From assembly GCF_020509005.1 (NCBI RefSeq), contig NC_063015.1, forward strand, positions 1,364,001 through 1,428,000: a DNA stretch of 64,000 nucleotides. Direction: 5' to 3'. Each line of letters opens with the position of its first letter. The first letter of the stretch is position 1. The translations under genes were made by a program, and so were the position numbers. This document shows positions 39,479-49,920 of this stretch, piece by piece. Source of the stretch: Fulvia fulva. Taxonomy: Eukaryota > Ascomycota > Dothideomycetes > Mycosphaerellales > Mycosphaerellaceae. The notes beneath the pieces were generated by a model. The model ran no database searches. It was not told the origin of the DNA and was given only the letters and a program-made list of their open reading frames with translations.

Positions 39479-39740
39479 ATGTCTGGTTTCCGCAAAGTGA
39501 TCGGTACGATGTGGTCGTGACTTTCTTACAAGCGGAACACTGTACTGAGCACCGCAAGCAGATTCGATCTTGACATCAAAATACAACAAGCCGTTCCCAG
39601 TCACGTTGTTGCCGTCCGCCATTGGGTATTATCTGGGCGTGAAGCAGGGCGAACGACAAACGCAATTGCTGCAGGAGATTCAAGCGCTGGACATTCATGA
39701 TCATGAGAAAGTGAGGCGTATTTCTGAGCATCCGAAGTGA
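39479..39740 (+). CDS. Small two-exon membrane protein (67 aa)
   Basis: Exon 1 (39479-39503) encodes MSGFRKVI. A 58 bp GTACGA...CAG intron follows, and exon 2 (39562-39740) continues in phase with DSILTSKYNKPFPVTLLPSA and IGYYLGVKQGERQTQLL to a TGA. One hydrophobic stretch (FPVTLLPSAIGYYLGV) is followed by a charged amphipathic helix ending HEKVRRISEHPK. The composition and clean splice suggest a real small, perhaps mitochondrial, membrane protein. I do not recognise a family. Confidence 0.5.
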
Positions 39741-40245
39741 TCTGGGACGTTGAAGCTTTTGGAATGACGACGGGGGACGATGCCAGTGGACTTTCCTTGA
39801 GCCAAGCCTAGCATCGCCTCGAGCGAGATGAAGTGCGTGGCTTGCTGAAGGACGAACAGAAGATTGGTTGCCAGCGAGGACTTGGCCAAGCAGTAACTAT
39901 CGATGCACAGCGTATGACGAGAAGCGCTACGAAGGAAGATCTGATGTATAGGGACGACATAACTTATGCTTTGTGAATTTCAGCAGAACTCAGCTGACAG
40001 CTTGGCCCTATCACTTTCAAGTTGGAGTGCGAGGTGTCGTGTATTTATGCTGACGTCCTCTTAGTGCCATATTCAACCAATATGGAACGATGTTCCACTG
40101 ATCAGGCCTACAAAATCTAAGATCATCGAGGCCAGCATCTTCCAAGAGCCGAGAAGTGAGCCGGAAGTGCACTTCAGCCTCGAGGCGGTGATGCCCGTGT
40201 CCGGTGTGCGGCGACATCATACCAGATCCTTTCCCAGGCGTGAAG
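39741..40245. other. Intergenic gap, no gene seen
   Basis: No supported gene. It ends at the first copy of a 12 bp direct repeat that flanks the inverted-repeat element. Confidence 0.45.
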
Positions 40246-40257
40246 CCAGATCGTGGA

Positions 40258-40738
40258 TGGTCTCGGAACCAGACCTCCGACCATAGCTGACGGAGGTCTG
40301 GGTTAAACATTGTGTAAGCGCTACGAAGAATTTAGCTAAATAGCTAAACTATCCCGACGAATTGCGCAACAACAACAACGAATCTCGCAAATCCGGGTAT
40401 ACTACTCGATAGGTCTAACTCGGGGCTACGATTCGAATGCCGTTGTCCCCGTAGAAATCGGATATATACTTCGTTATTACGACGTAAAAGTAGCTCTCTA
40501 CGTTAAATAATAGATTGTACCCCGTTTCTATATAGCGACGTCGCGATATACTAGCGAAAATCGGACAACGTAATACTATAGGTAATCCACGATCTCGAAG
40601 GGTAGCGTGCTTAGATTATCGAGATTCGGTCGTTAGAAAATAGCTATTTTTGTAGCTCGAATCTATATAGCCGAAGCCAATGTTTAGCCTAGACTCTCCA
40701 CGGACTGGTCCGTGCTCGAGTCTGGCTATCCGAGACCA
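40258..40738. mobile_element. Non-autonomous inverted-repeat element (MITE-like), RIP-like interior
   Basis: The ends are imperfect inverted repeats: TGGTCTCGGAACCAGAC at the left and, in reverse complement, TGGTCTCGGATAGCCAGAC at the right. CCAGATCGTGGA flanks both ends (40246-40257 and 40736-40747); after removing bases shared with the terminal repeat, a 9 bp target duplication GATCGTGGA fits. Each end carries its own hairpin: CCAGACCTCCG/CGGAGGTCTGG at about 40269-40301 and CACGGAC/GTCCGTG inside AGACTC/GAGTCT at about 40691-40722. The interior (40330-40690) is rich in TpA and poor in CpA/TpG, as after repeat-induced point mutation. There is no ORF. A Mutator-type origin fits a 9 bp duplication but is inference. 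Confidence 0.6.
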
Positions 40739-41267
40739 GATCGTGGAGCCTCCATGCTTCACTACGTCAAGCGTCTTTAGCTGCTGACAGGGGTGTTGAT
40801 ATTCGCGAACTTCGCAGACTTCGAGTTGGAATTCGCGCCCAAACCGCCAGACATAACAAGTCTAGAACACAAACAATTTCGTACCGGACATGCAGTATCT
40901 TGCCCCATCATGCCATACCTCGGACTGTTATGCTGATAGTACCGAGCAAGATATATCGCAAAAACAACGAATTGCTCGGGATACCACATTGGGTATTCCA
41001 GGGCTACATGCTCACGTGTGGAGCTCATGTGGATGACACGCGAGCACAAACTTTTGTTAAGCAGGGCCTTTCGATATGGAGGCCCATGGGACGCTCCATC
41101 TCCCAGGAAAGAGTGGGTACGTTATGTTGACTGACCGCGTTCAAAATGTCGGAATGCCCTCAGCCTCCTGGTATCCTGGCCAAACGCAAGCTGTGAGGAT
41201 CAACTCTCCTTGCCCGTGGATTTTGGTTCTTCGTGTCTTTTCTAATGATCTAGAATAGCCCTGGCTC
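40739..41267. other. Intergenic gap upstream of the dead transporter
   Basis: No supported gene. It begins with the second copy of the 12 bp direct repeat. Confidence 0.45.
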
Positions 41268-43004
41268 ATGATGTTCGGACAACGATTCTTCGGCCTCAAA
41301 GGCACGAAGCTCAATGTCGCCATTGGCGTCATTGCAGGGCTGGACTTTCTGCTGTAAGCTAATTCGATGACTACTCCTGCTATGCTGACATTGCTAGGTT
41401 CGGCTACGACCAAGGCGTCATGGGCGGTCTCCTCACACTCGACTCCTTCGTCAAAGTCTTCCCACAAATCGACACCCGGAACCAGGACGGTGACAGTCCA
41501 GCCTCCACCATCCAAGGAATCTAAATAGCATCTTACAACCTAGGCTGCTTCCTCGGCGCCATCGTCTGTATCTGGCTCGGCCAATGTCTCGGTCGTCGAC
41601 GAACGATCTTCGTCGGCTCAGCGATCATGGTCGTTGGTGCAGCGATCCAATGCTCTGCTTTCGACCTCTCCCAACTCATCATCGGCCGCATCATCACCGG
41701 TCTAGGTAACGGCCTCAATACCTCGACAGTACCAACCTGGCAATCCGAAACGTCCAAATCCCACAAGCGAGGTCAGATGGTCATGATCGAAGGTGCCCTC
41801 ATCACCGGCGGAATCATGATTTCGTACTGGCTTGACTTCGCCCTGTCGTTCGCCCCAGGAGAGGTAGCTTGGCGCTTCCCGATCGCTTTCCAGATCCTCT
41901 TCGCTCTCATCATCCTGTGCTTCATCCTCGGACTCCCCGAATCGCCGCGCTGGCTTATCCTCAAAGGTCGCGAAACCGAAGCCATCACAGTCCTCTCAGC
42001 TCTCAGCGACCTCCCCGAAGACGACGAATACATCCAATCCGAATTCACCGCAATCAAGGACTCCGTCGTTGACTTCTCAAGCTACATTCAGCGCCGTCTT
42101 CACCAACGGCAAAGACCGCAACTTCCATCGTGCACTGCTTGGGTTCGTCAACCAGGCGTTCCAACAGATTAGCGGGATAAATCTGATTACGTACTACGCC
42201 GCAACAATCTACGAACAAGAGATTGGCCTCACGCCCTTCCTCTCCCGCATCCTCGCCGCATGCAATGGAACTGAGTAATTCCTTGCCTCCTAGATCGCAG
42301 TCTTCACCATCGAGCGGCTAGGTCGTCGACCGCTTATGCTCTTTGGCGCAGCAGGAATGGCGCTCTCCATGACTGTCTTGGCGATCGTGACTTCCATCGG
42401 CGGGTCCGGACCAGGAGTCGTCGCAGCCGTCTTTCTCTTCGTCTTCAATACATTCTTCGCAATAGGATGGTTGGGGATGACGTGGCTATATCCTTCGGAA
42501 ATTGTGCCGCTGGCAATCAGGGCGCCGAGTTCAGCGCTGAGCACATCAGCGAATTGGATCTTCAATTTCATGGTGGTGATGATTACGCCTGTGGCGTTTG
42601 CGAAGATTGGGTATAGGACGTACATCATCTTCGCGGTGATCAATGCGGTCATTGTGCCGTGTGTGTACTTCTTCTACCCGGAGACGGCATACAGGAGTTT
42701 GGAGGAGATGGATGAGATCTTTCGCCAGGTGGAGGGGTGGAAGGGCGCTTTCGATGTGGTTAGGGTGGCGAGGCCGGATGTTACCCCGAATCGATATGAT
42801 AAGCATGGGAATCTGCTGGTCAACTATCTGGATACCGAAGAGCATAGACGGCATAATGGCATTCGGACAGATGGGTTGACGGCGAGGAAAGCTGGGAATG
42901 AGGCCTTTGAGGATAAGGAGCGGTCCTCGCATAATGAGGGATATCATGTTGAGGGTGGCTTTGCTAGCGGAAGTGACAGTGGGAATGAGAAGACCATTCG
43001 TTGA
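41268..43004 (+). pseudogene. MFS sugar transporter pseudogene
   Basis: Two exons (41268-41353 and 41398-43004, 44 bp intron) encode a sugar-porter family protein: FGYDQGVMGGLLTLDSF, GRRRTIFVGSAIMVVGAAIQ, RIITGLGNGLNTSTVP, LPESPRWLILKGR, QQISGINLITYYA, ERLGRRPLMLFGAAGMA and the PETAYRSLEEMDEIF tail. The reading order is complete, but there are three in-frame nonsense codons: TAA 41522-41524 in TIQGI-x-IASYNLG, TAA 42276-42278 in NGTE-x-FLAS, and TAG 42291-42293 immediately after FLAS. There is also a one-base frameshift near 42075-42085 before ATFSAVFTNGKDRNF. Close relatives import hexoses, disaccharides or lactose-type sugars. Four lesions indicate a pseudogene that still keeps most of its coding character, so the loss seems fairly recent. 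Confidence 0.88.
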
Positions 43005-43089
43005 CTGTGAGCACTTGAGCAGCAGATGATAAAGCATCCAGATCATGATAGATGAGAAAGATGCCCACTGCCTTACAACTCTCAACACC

Positions 43090-43880
43090 TCAATCATCCC
43101 TCTCCAACCACTTCTTACACGCCTCATGATGCCTTGGGAAACTTTCGTCAAACTTCATGATCCTGCCAAGCAAGTCCCCATCCTTATCCATCCTCTCATA
43201 AAACCTCCAAGCCCCAGCCAAAATAAAGTCTGCAAAGCTCGCCTCCTTGCCGAGAACATACGGACCACTCTCATCTTCACAAAGCAGCGCCTTGATCTTC
43301 TCCAACGCAGGCTCCGCATTCTTCCAAGCCGTCTCACCCGCCTGCTCACTCTTCGCCAAATCTGCCAACTCCATACCGAAGCGCTTCGCCCTCGTTCTGC
43401 GGAAGTATTCTTCACTTGGAGGGTTCAGGAGCATTTCAGGCACACGGGGCATGATCACGGCAGCGAGAGCTTTTTGAAAGTCTAATATGGCGGTTTGAGC
43501 ACGCTCGTTGACCGGGCTGTCCAGGTGAAGAGATGGGCTTGGGTGAGATTCCTCGAGTCCGTGAGCTATGGCGAGAGAGTCCATTGTGAAGTGTCCATCG
43601 GGGTGTTTGATGGCTGGGCTTGAGTACTCGGCGGCTGCGTTGGTCTTCGGGTCGTTGGGTGGGATGCCAAAGGACTTGTAGGTGGGAGCTAGATCAGGGT
43701 ACTCAACCCATTGGGTTTTGTAGGGCAGGTTCTTGTAGTTGAGGACGAGGCGTGCTGGAAGTTGTCAGTCAGCTGGATGTGAGCGTGGTGTTGAGATGGC
43801 CTACCCTTCCATGGATTGAGAGACCATCCGGTCGGAGTGCCTCGGCTTGGCAGGTCGAAGAGAATGTATTCGTTGGACAT
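43090..43880 (-). CDS. Glutathione S-transferase-like protein
   Basis: Two exons (43880-43805, 43754-43090) give 246 residues. The N-domain begins MSNEYILFDLPSRGTPTGWSLNPWK and splices across a 50 bp intron to ARLVLNYKNLPYKTQWVEYPDL, followed by the SSPAIKHPDGHFTMDSLAIA substrate loop. The C-domain contains ESGPYVLGKEASFADFILAGAWRFYERM. This pattern matches fungal GST-fold proteins annotated as Gto/beta-etherase-like, usually glutathione-dependent. Substrate is unknown. It lies 85 bp from the end of the dead transporter. Confidence 0.82.
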
Positions 43881-44452
43881 TCTGGAAGGTGTTCGTCTGA
43901 ATGCTGAGGTCATTGATGAGTGGGATGGTAGTGTGAAGATCAATATATCGATATGCTGCTCTTATGACGAGCAAAGGGCAGGTGGGGCTGAGGGGTCGAG
44001 TTGATGCAGGTACGACCAGTAGGGCGCAGAACAGCACAGCAGTTTGTCAGCGACGGCCATTATACACTACGATGATCGAAGAGTCTGCCCATGACCCCAA
44101 TATGCCCTCACATTGCGACAAGGTGGTGCTCTAGACGCCGTGAATCTGGCTGATGAGCTTGAGCCTTCACTCCAAACGGGCATTGCGGCCCTAGACTGAT
44201 CATGATCTCAAGGCATTAATCGATCGAGGTAGGAACACAATATAGAGCATCGTCCATCATAATTCATGATTGTGATGCTGGTTCATGACATGTGAATGCT
44301 GGAGGGAGAAAGAGGTCTGGCCCAATGTAAGACCTTACCGCCAAGCAGTCGGTAGCGCGAAGCACAGTCCAGCCACTCACCATCAAGCGACACTTTGAAG
44401 CTTCGACACCTTGGAACAGTCTCATGTCCAACATTCACCTTCGATTGTCACC
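43881..44452. other. Divergent promoter region, no gene seen
   Basis: The 572 bp separate the GST-like and RNA-binding-like start codons. No open frame with domain features was found. Confidence 0.5.
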
Positions 44453-45238
44453 ATGTCTGCATCGATAGCCAGGTCGACGGCGAATCGCGCATTACACCTA
44501 CGCATCACGCCCCGTCCATCGAACTTGGGCGAGTCGCGAGAGATTCTGCAGCTGCTATCTGGATTCGGCGAGATTGAGTACTTTAAGAACCTCAAGTATG
44601 ATACTTTGACACATCCCAACATCGCCCTGGTCATCTTCAAGGAGGAAGCAGCTGCAACCCATTGCTCAAAGAAGGCCCCAATTCGCTTTCGAATGGGCAA
44701 GGCTGTAGGGAACGACGGCATATACGACAATGAGCCTGCTTTGAGCAACAGCAATGCCTCGTCAGAGTCACAAGAAGTAGCCCGACCTCCTCGTATAAAG
44801 CCCTCACCACCTTCGAATGCGCCCTTTGGCTTGAGTCAGACTCGCTCCATGTCGACTGCATCCTATCAGCCAACAATACCCGAGCCACCCCCACGAGCAC
44901 CTGTGCGACCCTTCGATCCTCCCAAGCCGACCATGCTAGAACCACGCCTCTTCCAGATTCAGACCAGCACTGCTCGCAGCAACTTCCGCGATCAGATCAA
45001 CATGGGCGGATACCATGGCAACTTCTCCTTGGACAACAAGAGCATGGCCCAGAGAGATTTGCAGAAGTCAGTACCAGTGCCTGGAATGAGCTGTGTCAAC
45101 TGGCGCCCAGATGCTCGACCATGGCGACTCATGCAGAGGGAGAAGGAGCAGGAACAGAAAGCGAAGACGTTGTGGCAGCTGCACAAGGAAGGACCCGAGG
45201 GAGCAGCTACCTTCAGGGACGAGTCACTGCCGGGCTGA
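44453..45238 (+). CDS. Probable mitochondrial RRM-like conserved fungal protein
   Basis: ATG 44453 gives 261 residues; the upstream frame lacks an ATG. The first 22 residues (MSASIARSTANRALHLRITPR) are rich in Arg, Ser and Ala without acidic residues, like a mitochondrial presequence. Residues about 15-80 read like an RRM fold, with LRITPRPSNLGESREILQLL, FGEIEYFKNLKYD and PNIALVIFKEEAAATHC. A Pro-rich linker leads to a conserved-looking C-terminal block (FRDQINMGGYHGNFSLDN). A role in mitochondrial RNA metabolism is inference. Confidence 0.6.
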   Translation: MSASIARSTANRALHLRITPRPSNLGESREILQLLSGFGEIEYFKNLKYDTLTHPNIALVIFKEEAAATHCSKKAPIRFRMGKAVGNDGIYDNEPALSNSNASSESQEVARPPRIKPSPPSNAPFGLSQTRSMSTASYQPTIPEPPPRAPVRPFDPPKPTMLEPRLFQIQTSTARSNFRDQINMGGYHGNFSLDNKSMAQRDLQKSVPVPGMSCVNWRPDARPWRLMQREKEQEQKAKTLWQLHKEGPEGAATFRDESLPG

Positions 45239-45593
45239 GATGGCGGCGACGATGCTCAGGAACCTGATTTGCATCGAAATGCCCAACCTATGACGGACTA
45301 CCTTGGCGAACATGAACATACACTTCCGACAGTGTGCATCACTTTCCGCCTGAGCGAACTGGGCAAAGTTGACTCCACTCACTTCGTGTGGACCAGAAGT
45401 AAAAGATGTTTCAACAAGCTGCATGTGACTTTTAACGTTCAAATGAGGACCATCCGAGGGAATTTTTGCAATCTCCAGGCCTTTACCGTCAATGTCGCGC
45501 TGCAACCAGATCTCAACATTCAACACTTCGACGCAGCTCCTGCATCCCATGAGCAAGTAGCAACCTGGAGGGTCGAAGTTGAGACATCGAATC
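45239..45593. other. Intergenic gap
   Basis: An open plus-strand frame (45269-45736) crosses this gap but runs out of phase into the SprT-like gene and lacks domain features. I see no gene. Confidence 0.45.
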
Positions 45594-46667
45594 ATGGCTG
45601 CACTGGGAAATACAGAGTTCATATCGCCGGTCCTGCGAAGACCCTTGAAAGCAAAGCCTGCAAAGGCGATAGTATCAGCAAGCAAGCCTTCGACAACTGC
45701 GAAACGCTCAAAACAATCGACAAGAGAGACATGTGACGCGCTCTGGAAGGCCTCACTCCTTCAAGGTTGCGGATGCCAGCACTGCATGCAAGATCTATAC
45801 CACAAGAATACGCTTGTCGACCACCGCCAGCCCTTTCATCCGATCAAAGGATTAGCACCAGGTCGAAATGACGCCTGGCATCTGGCAGAGATAGCTGTCT
45901 CATGGATCGCAGCTACTTCTGAGCGCACGGCGTCGAGAGAGGCTGCACTGGCGAAGTGGGCCAAATGGAATCGCTTCAACTCTTGCGAGGGACTGGGCAT
46001 GCCTTTCAAGGGCCGCGTTCACAACTCACTCAGCAATGAGGCGTTGGCGGAAGTTGCGGACATCTTTAACGAACTGTTCTTTGCTGGTCAGCTGCCGTCC
46101 TCTCGAGTAAAAATATCCTGGGGGAACCTCAACAAAGGCATGCTGGGCTACACCAAGCGGAACACCTTCGGAGACCGCACATCACGGATCTACATCAACA
46201 AGCACCACGACCGCCGCCCAATGACGAAACAGCTTGTGCTTGCTATCATACTCCACGAGATGATTCACGCCTACCTTGAACAGTACACATGCTATCCCTG
46301 GTCGAAGGTAGCGTGCGCTAAGGGCATGTGTGGCAAGCTCTACACGGCGAACATCGGGTGCTCTGGCCATGGTCGCGCGTTTCATCACATCGCTAAGACT
46401 CTTGAGATCAAGATGGAGACGGTGCTGGGCTTCAAATCTCCTCTCGGACGTCGTGACGGTAGTGCCGAAGAACAGTCTTGTGGGGGAGGCCCACGTCCTT
46501 GCATGCGGGATGCAAGACGACTTTTTGAGTGGATGCTGGGATCGGAATTCTCGAGAAGCGTAGACGATGGATTTCGTGCCTACACGGGATTGCAGAAGAT
46601 GTCACACTTATGGATGCCACTGAGCTCCTTGAGAAAGGGTCCTACCAACAGGCGGTATTCATGCTGA
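45594..46667 (+). CDS. SprT-like zinc metalloprotease domain protein
   Basis: ATG 45594 (MAALGNTEFISPVLRRPLKA) gives 357 residues in one exon. The SprT-like core begins NEALAEVADIFNELFFAGQLPS. It contains the zinc-protease motif HEMIHAYLEQYTC and the third ligand in CSGHGRAFHHIAKTLE. Relatives (SPRTN/Wss1-type) cleave DNA-protein crosslinks, while many fungal SprT-like proteins are uncharacterised. A cysteine cluster (GCGCQHCMQDLYH) lies near residue 65, and no C-terminal zinc ribbon is visible. A basic N-terminus (KAKPAKAIVSASKPSTTAKR) could serve in nuclear or mitochondrial targeting. Confidence 0.75.
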   Translation: MAALGNTEFISPVLRRPLKAKPAKAIVSASKPSTTAKRSKQSTRETCDALWKASLLQGCGCQHCMQDLYHKNTLVDHRQPFHPIKGLAPGRNDAWHLAEIAVSWIAATSERTASREAALAKWAKWNRFNSCEGLGMPFKGRVHNSLSNEALAEVADIFNELFFAGQLPSSRVKISWGNLNKGMLGYTKRNTFGDRTSRIYINKHHDRRPMTKQLVLAIILHEMIHAYLEQYTCYPWSKVACAKGMCGKLYTANIGCSGHGRAFHHIAKTLEIKMETVLGFKSPLGRRDGSAEEQSCGGGPRPCMRDARRLFEWMLGSEFSRSVDDGFRAYTGLQKMSHLWMPLSSLRKGPTNRRYSC

Positions 46668-46959
46668 ATCAGCTCGACTGATGTGCATTGGAAAGTGGCA
46701 CGCGCAGCTGACACCATATCGCGCCGTTCTACTACAGCATTACAACGCTCAGGGATGCTCCGATATATGGACAGGGATACATGTATGGAAGAACTATCAG
46801 CCCCACCTAAATCGACGTCACGAAATGCCAGGATTCACGAGTCGCGCTGTTCCAACTTCTCTCAACTTCCAATCTCCTTCGCAAATGTAATTCATCTTCC
46901 GGTAAGTCTACACTGTCTTTCTCCTTCTCCACCCACTTCCATTCCGTCCAACCACAATC

Positions 46960-47787
46960 ATGGACATAATCCTCGGCCTCGGCATCGCCCTCCCCGTTGT
47001 AACAACAACCGGCATTTCAGTAACCACAGGCGTCGCACAAGGCGTCCAAGAACAACACAAACAAAACGCCGATGCCTCAAACCAAACCCGCATGCTTAAA
47101 TTCCACCTCGACGTCTGGGTCGACGCCCCTCACCGCAAAGGCCCCGGTGCCTCCCTCCACGGTGGCATCGTAACAATCCGAGACGGGAAAGTCTGGATCG
47201 AACCTAAGAACTCTACAACGAATTTACCTGAGCACATGGCGAAAGGGTCTCATCCTTTCACGGGGTTCTATCTTGCGTATCCAGATGATAATAGATCTTA
47301 TACCCGCGGAATTGTTACGACGATTAGTGTCGACCCGCCCATGTTGAATTGGATGTACATCGATAAAGATAGCTATGAGTGCCGCGTCGCGTCCCGGTCG
47401 GGGTCTATCATGCATCATGTCGGGGACTACGACTGGACTTCTGACGATAACGAGAATTCCATGGTGACATTCGACGAATTGGAAGGTTTCGTCGCTGTGC
47501 AGGAACGGGAGGAGGGAGATGAGATGGGGTGGGCGCTGTATTTTGATTTGGATGATGATGGGTTGAAGGGGAAGAGGAAGGAGAGTGGGAAGGGGAATGT
47601 GGTGGAGGTGCATTTGCAGAGGAGAGTTATTACGGGGCAGGAGGTTAATAAGTGGGGGTTGAAGGAGGAGGGGAATATGGGGTTTAAGGCGACGGAGGAG
47701 GTTAATAAGTTGAGGAAGGAGAAGAGGGAGGGAAAGGAGCAGGGTGGTGGTGGTGGTGGTGATGAGGCTGGGCAGGCGGCGGGTTGA
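46960..47787 (+). CDS. Conserved fungal hypothetical protein with N-terminal hydrophobic segment
   Basis: ATG 46960 gives 275 residues in one exon. A hydrophobic N-terminus (MDIILGLGIALPVVTTTGIS) is followed by a mixed alpha/beta region with MLKFHLDVWVDAPHRKGPG, GGIVTIRDGKVWIEP, HPFTGFYLAYPDDNR and LNWMYIDKDSYECRVASRSG. The C-terminus is highly charged and ends in a glycine run. I recognise it as a family widespread in filamentous ascomycetes without assigned function. Codon use becomes G-rich towards the end, as in the gene at 5598-6569. Confidence 0.7.
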   Translation: MDIILGLGIALPVVTTTGISVTTGVAQGVQEQHKQNADASNQTRMLKFHLDVWVDAPHRKGPGASLHGGIVTIRDGKVWIEPKNSTTNLPEHMAKGSHPFTGFYLAYPDDNRSYTRGIVTTISVDPPMLNWMYIDKDSYECRVASRSGSIMHHVGDYDWTSDDNENSMVTFDELEGFVAVQEREEGDEMGWALYFDLDDDGLKGKRKESGKGNVVEVHLQRRVITGQEVNKWGLKEEGNMGFKATEEVNKLRKEKREGKEQGGGGGGDEAGQAAG

Positions 47788-48495
47788 GGGTAGGGCTTGT
47801 TGCTGTTCGCGAGAGAGGATGATTATGATTTGTGATCAAACGGCGGCATGAAGCAGACAACTCTGGCACCATGGCCTATGTTTCCTGTCCTGACGACAGC
47901 ATGTGATATCTGGAATGCGGGTTTCCGGTAACACGACACTGGCGGTCGACCTCGTGGTGCGGGAGTGACAATGGGGGCCCACTGGCGAATTCAGCGATGC
48001 CCAAAGGCTCCGCCAGCGACTTTGACCCGCGCGCATGAACTCTCTGGAGTGTTTCGCCGGACCTCGTCAGGCGGGTTATGTCACAGGGACTAAAGACGTC
48101 CACCATGTGGTGTCCCTACCTGTGCCTGCCAGAAGGGAGTGGAGGTTCAAGCTCGGAAACAAGAAAACCAGTGGTGAAGACTGGAAACGGGTACAATTGG
48201 GCCGATCTTATGGATTCATGGAGACGTGAAAGTGCGTCCTTGATGCTCAATTAGTCGAGCCCGAATGTCCAGTGGGAACCATACCATGCTGCTCCCAAAG
48301 TAAGAGGGTAATTCATCAGAGGGCGTCGTCAAGTTTCAAACATTGCTTGATCTTCACACATGGAGTATGTGCAATTGAATCTGGATATCCTGTCGTTCCT
48401 CTGAACTTCTACACAAGGGAGGTCAAACTCCATTCTCGACTCCTGTATCTCGATGTAAACACTCTGCCGTCGTCGTTGCGGAAGCCTCTACTCCC
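47788..48495. other. Convergent intergenic region, no gene seen
   Basis: The 708 bp between convergent stops contain only short frames. Confidence 0.5.
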
Positions 48496-49920
48496 TTAGA
48501 GCTTCGAGCCCAACACCGATCGCATGCGCTTCTCAACCGCCTCTAGGTACTCGTCGGTCGTGACAAAGTCCTTTGGCTTGCCGCAGCTGATTGCCAGGTC
48601 CTTGGTCATGATGCCTTGTTGGTCAACAACGTGGATGCATGCCTCTTCGAGACTCTCGGCGAACTTGACAAGCTCCGGTGTGTCATCAAGCTCGCCACGC
48701 TTGGCAAGACCTCGTGTCCAGGCGAAGATCGATGCGATAGGGTTGGTCGAGGTTGGGTTGCCTTTTTGATGTTCGCGGTAGTGGCGGGTGACTGTGCCAT
48801 GCGCAGCTTCGGCTTCGGTGGTCTTGCCATCCGGGGTGACAAGGACGGAGGTCATGAGGCCTAGCGAGCCGAAGCCTTGGGCGACAATGTCGGATTGGAC
48901 GTCACCGTCGTAGTCTGTCATGTGTTAGCAACGTCATTCAGATGTCTCGTTGATGAACGCACTCTTCATGGCAATGAGCATGCCACCCTCGTTCTTGATC
49001 ATCTGCGCAACCATGTCGTCGATAAGACGGTGCTCGTACCACAGACCCTTGCTCTCAAACTCCTTGCGGTAGTCCTTCTCGTAGATGTCCTGGAAGATGT
49101 CCTTGAATCTGCCGTCGTACTTCTTCAGGATAGTGTTCTTGGTGGTCATGTACATTGGGTAGTTGAGGTTCAGCGCGTGCTTGAATGAAGCATGGGCGAA
49201 GCCCCGGATACTCTCGCCCGTGTTGTACTGTGTCTGAGCGACACCTCCCTCGTTCTTGTCCGAGAACTCGAAGACGTGAATCCGTTCAGGCTGACCGCCC
49301 TTGGGCGTGAAGACCATCTCCAGCTTGCCTGGACCCTCGATGACCTTGTCCTTTGCTCGGTACTGGTCGCCGTGGGCGTGACGTCCGATAACGATGGGCT
49401 TCTTCCAGCCGGGCACCAATCGAGGCACTCTTGGAATGACAATGGGTTCACGGAAGACGGTGCCGCCGAGAATGTTTCTGATTGTGCCGTTGGGGCTCAG
49501 CCACATCTGCTTGAGCTTGAACTCTTCCACGCGTGCCTCATCGGGTGTAATGGTTGCGCACTTGACTGCCACGCTGTACTTCTTGGTCGCTTCTGCCGCA
49601 TCGATGGTGATCTGGTCGTTGGTCTCGTCTCGCTTCTCCAGGCCCAGGTCGTAGTACTTGAGGTCGATGTCGAGGTAGGGATAGATGAACTTGTCCTTGA
49701 TGTTCTGCCAGATGATGCGCGTCATCTCATCGCCGTCCATCTCGACGACGGGATTCTTGACCTTGATCTTGGGGATCTGCTGGGAGGCCATGTTGCGGCG
49801 CTGCACGACTTTGGCTGCGATTGGGCGCGGAAATGTGCGTGCTGCGGCGACGGTGTGTGGGCGGAGGGTGGAGGGGAGGGTGCGTGCAAAGGGTGCGGTG
49901 GGTGCTCGGAGAGCAGACAT
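48496..49920 (-). CDS. NADP-dependent isocitrate dehydrogenase, mitochondrial and peroxisomal
   Basis: Two exons (49920-48963, 48914-48496) give 458 residues. It oxidises isocitrate to 2-oxoglutarate with NADP+. Visible motifs are [70 protein letters not shown] and the NADP-site region [16 protein letters not shown]. Residues 1-43 ([20 protein letters not shown]...) are a mitochondrial presequence, and a second ATG at 49791 ([11 protein letters not shown]) would start the mature-type protein. The C-terminus is SKL, a peroxisomal PTS1. One gene may therefore supply mitochondrial, cytosolic and peroxisomal forms by alternative starts, as known for Aspergillus nidulans idpA. The 48 bp intron splices AMK to NYDGDV exactly. 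Confidence 0.94.

Noticed and set aside
41522..42293. Stop codons of the sugar transporter explained by introns
   Set aside because: No GT-AG pair removes the three stops in phase without deleting conserved membrane helices.
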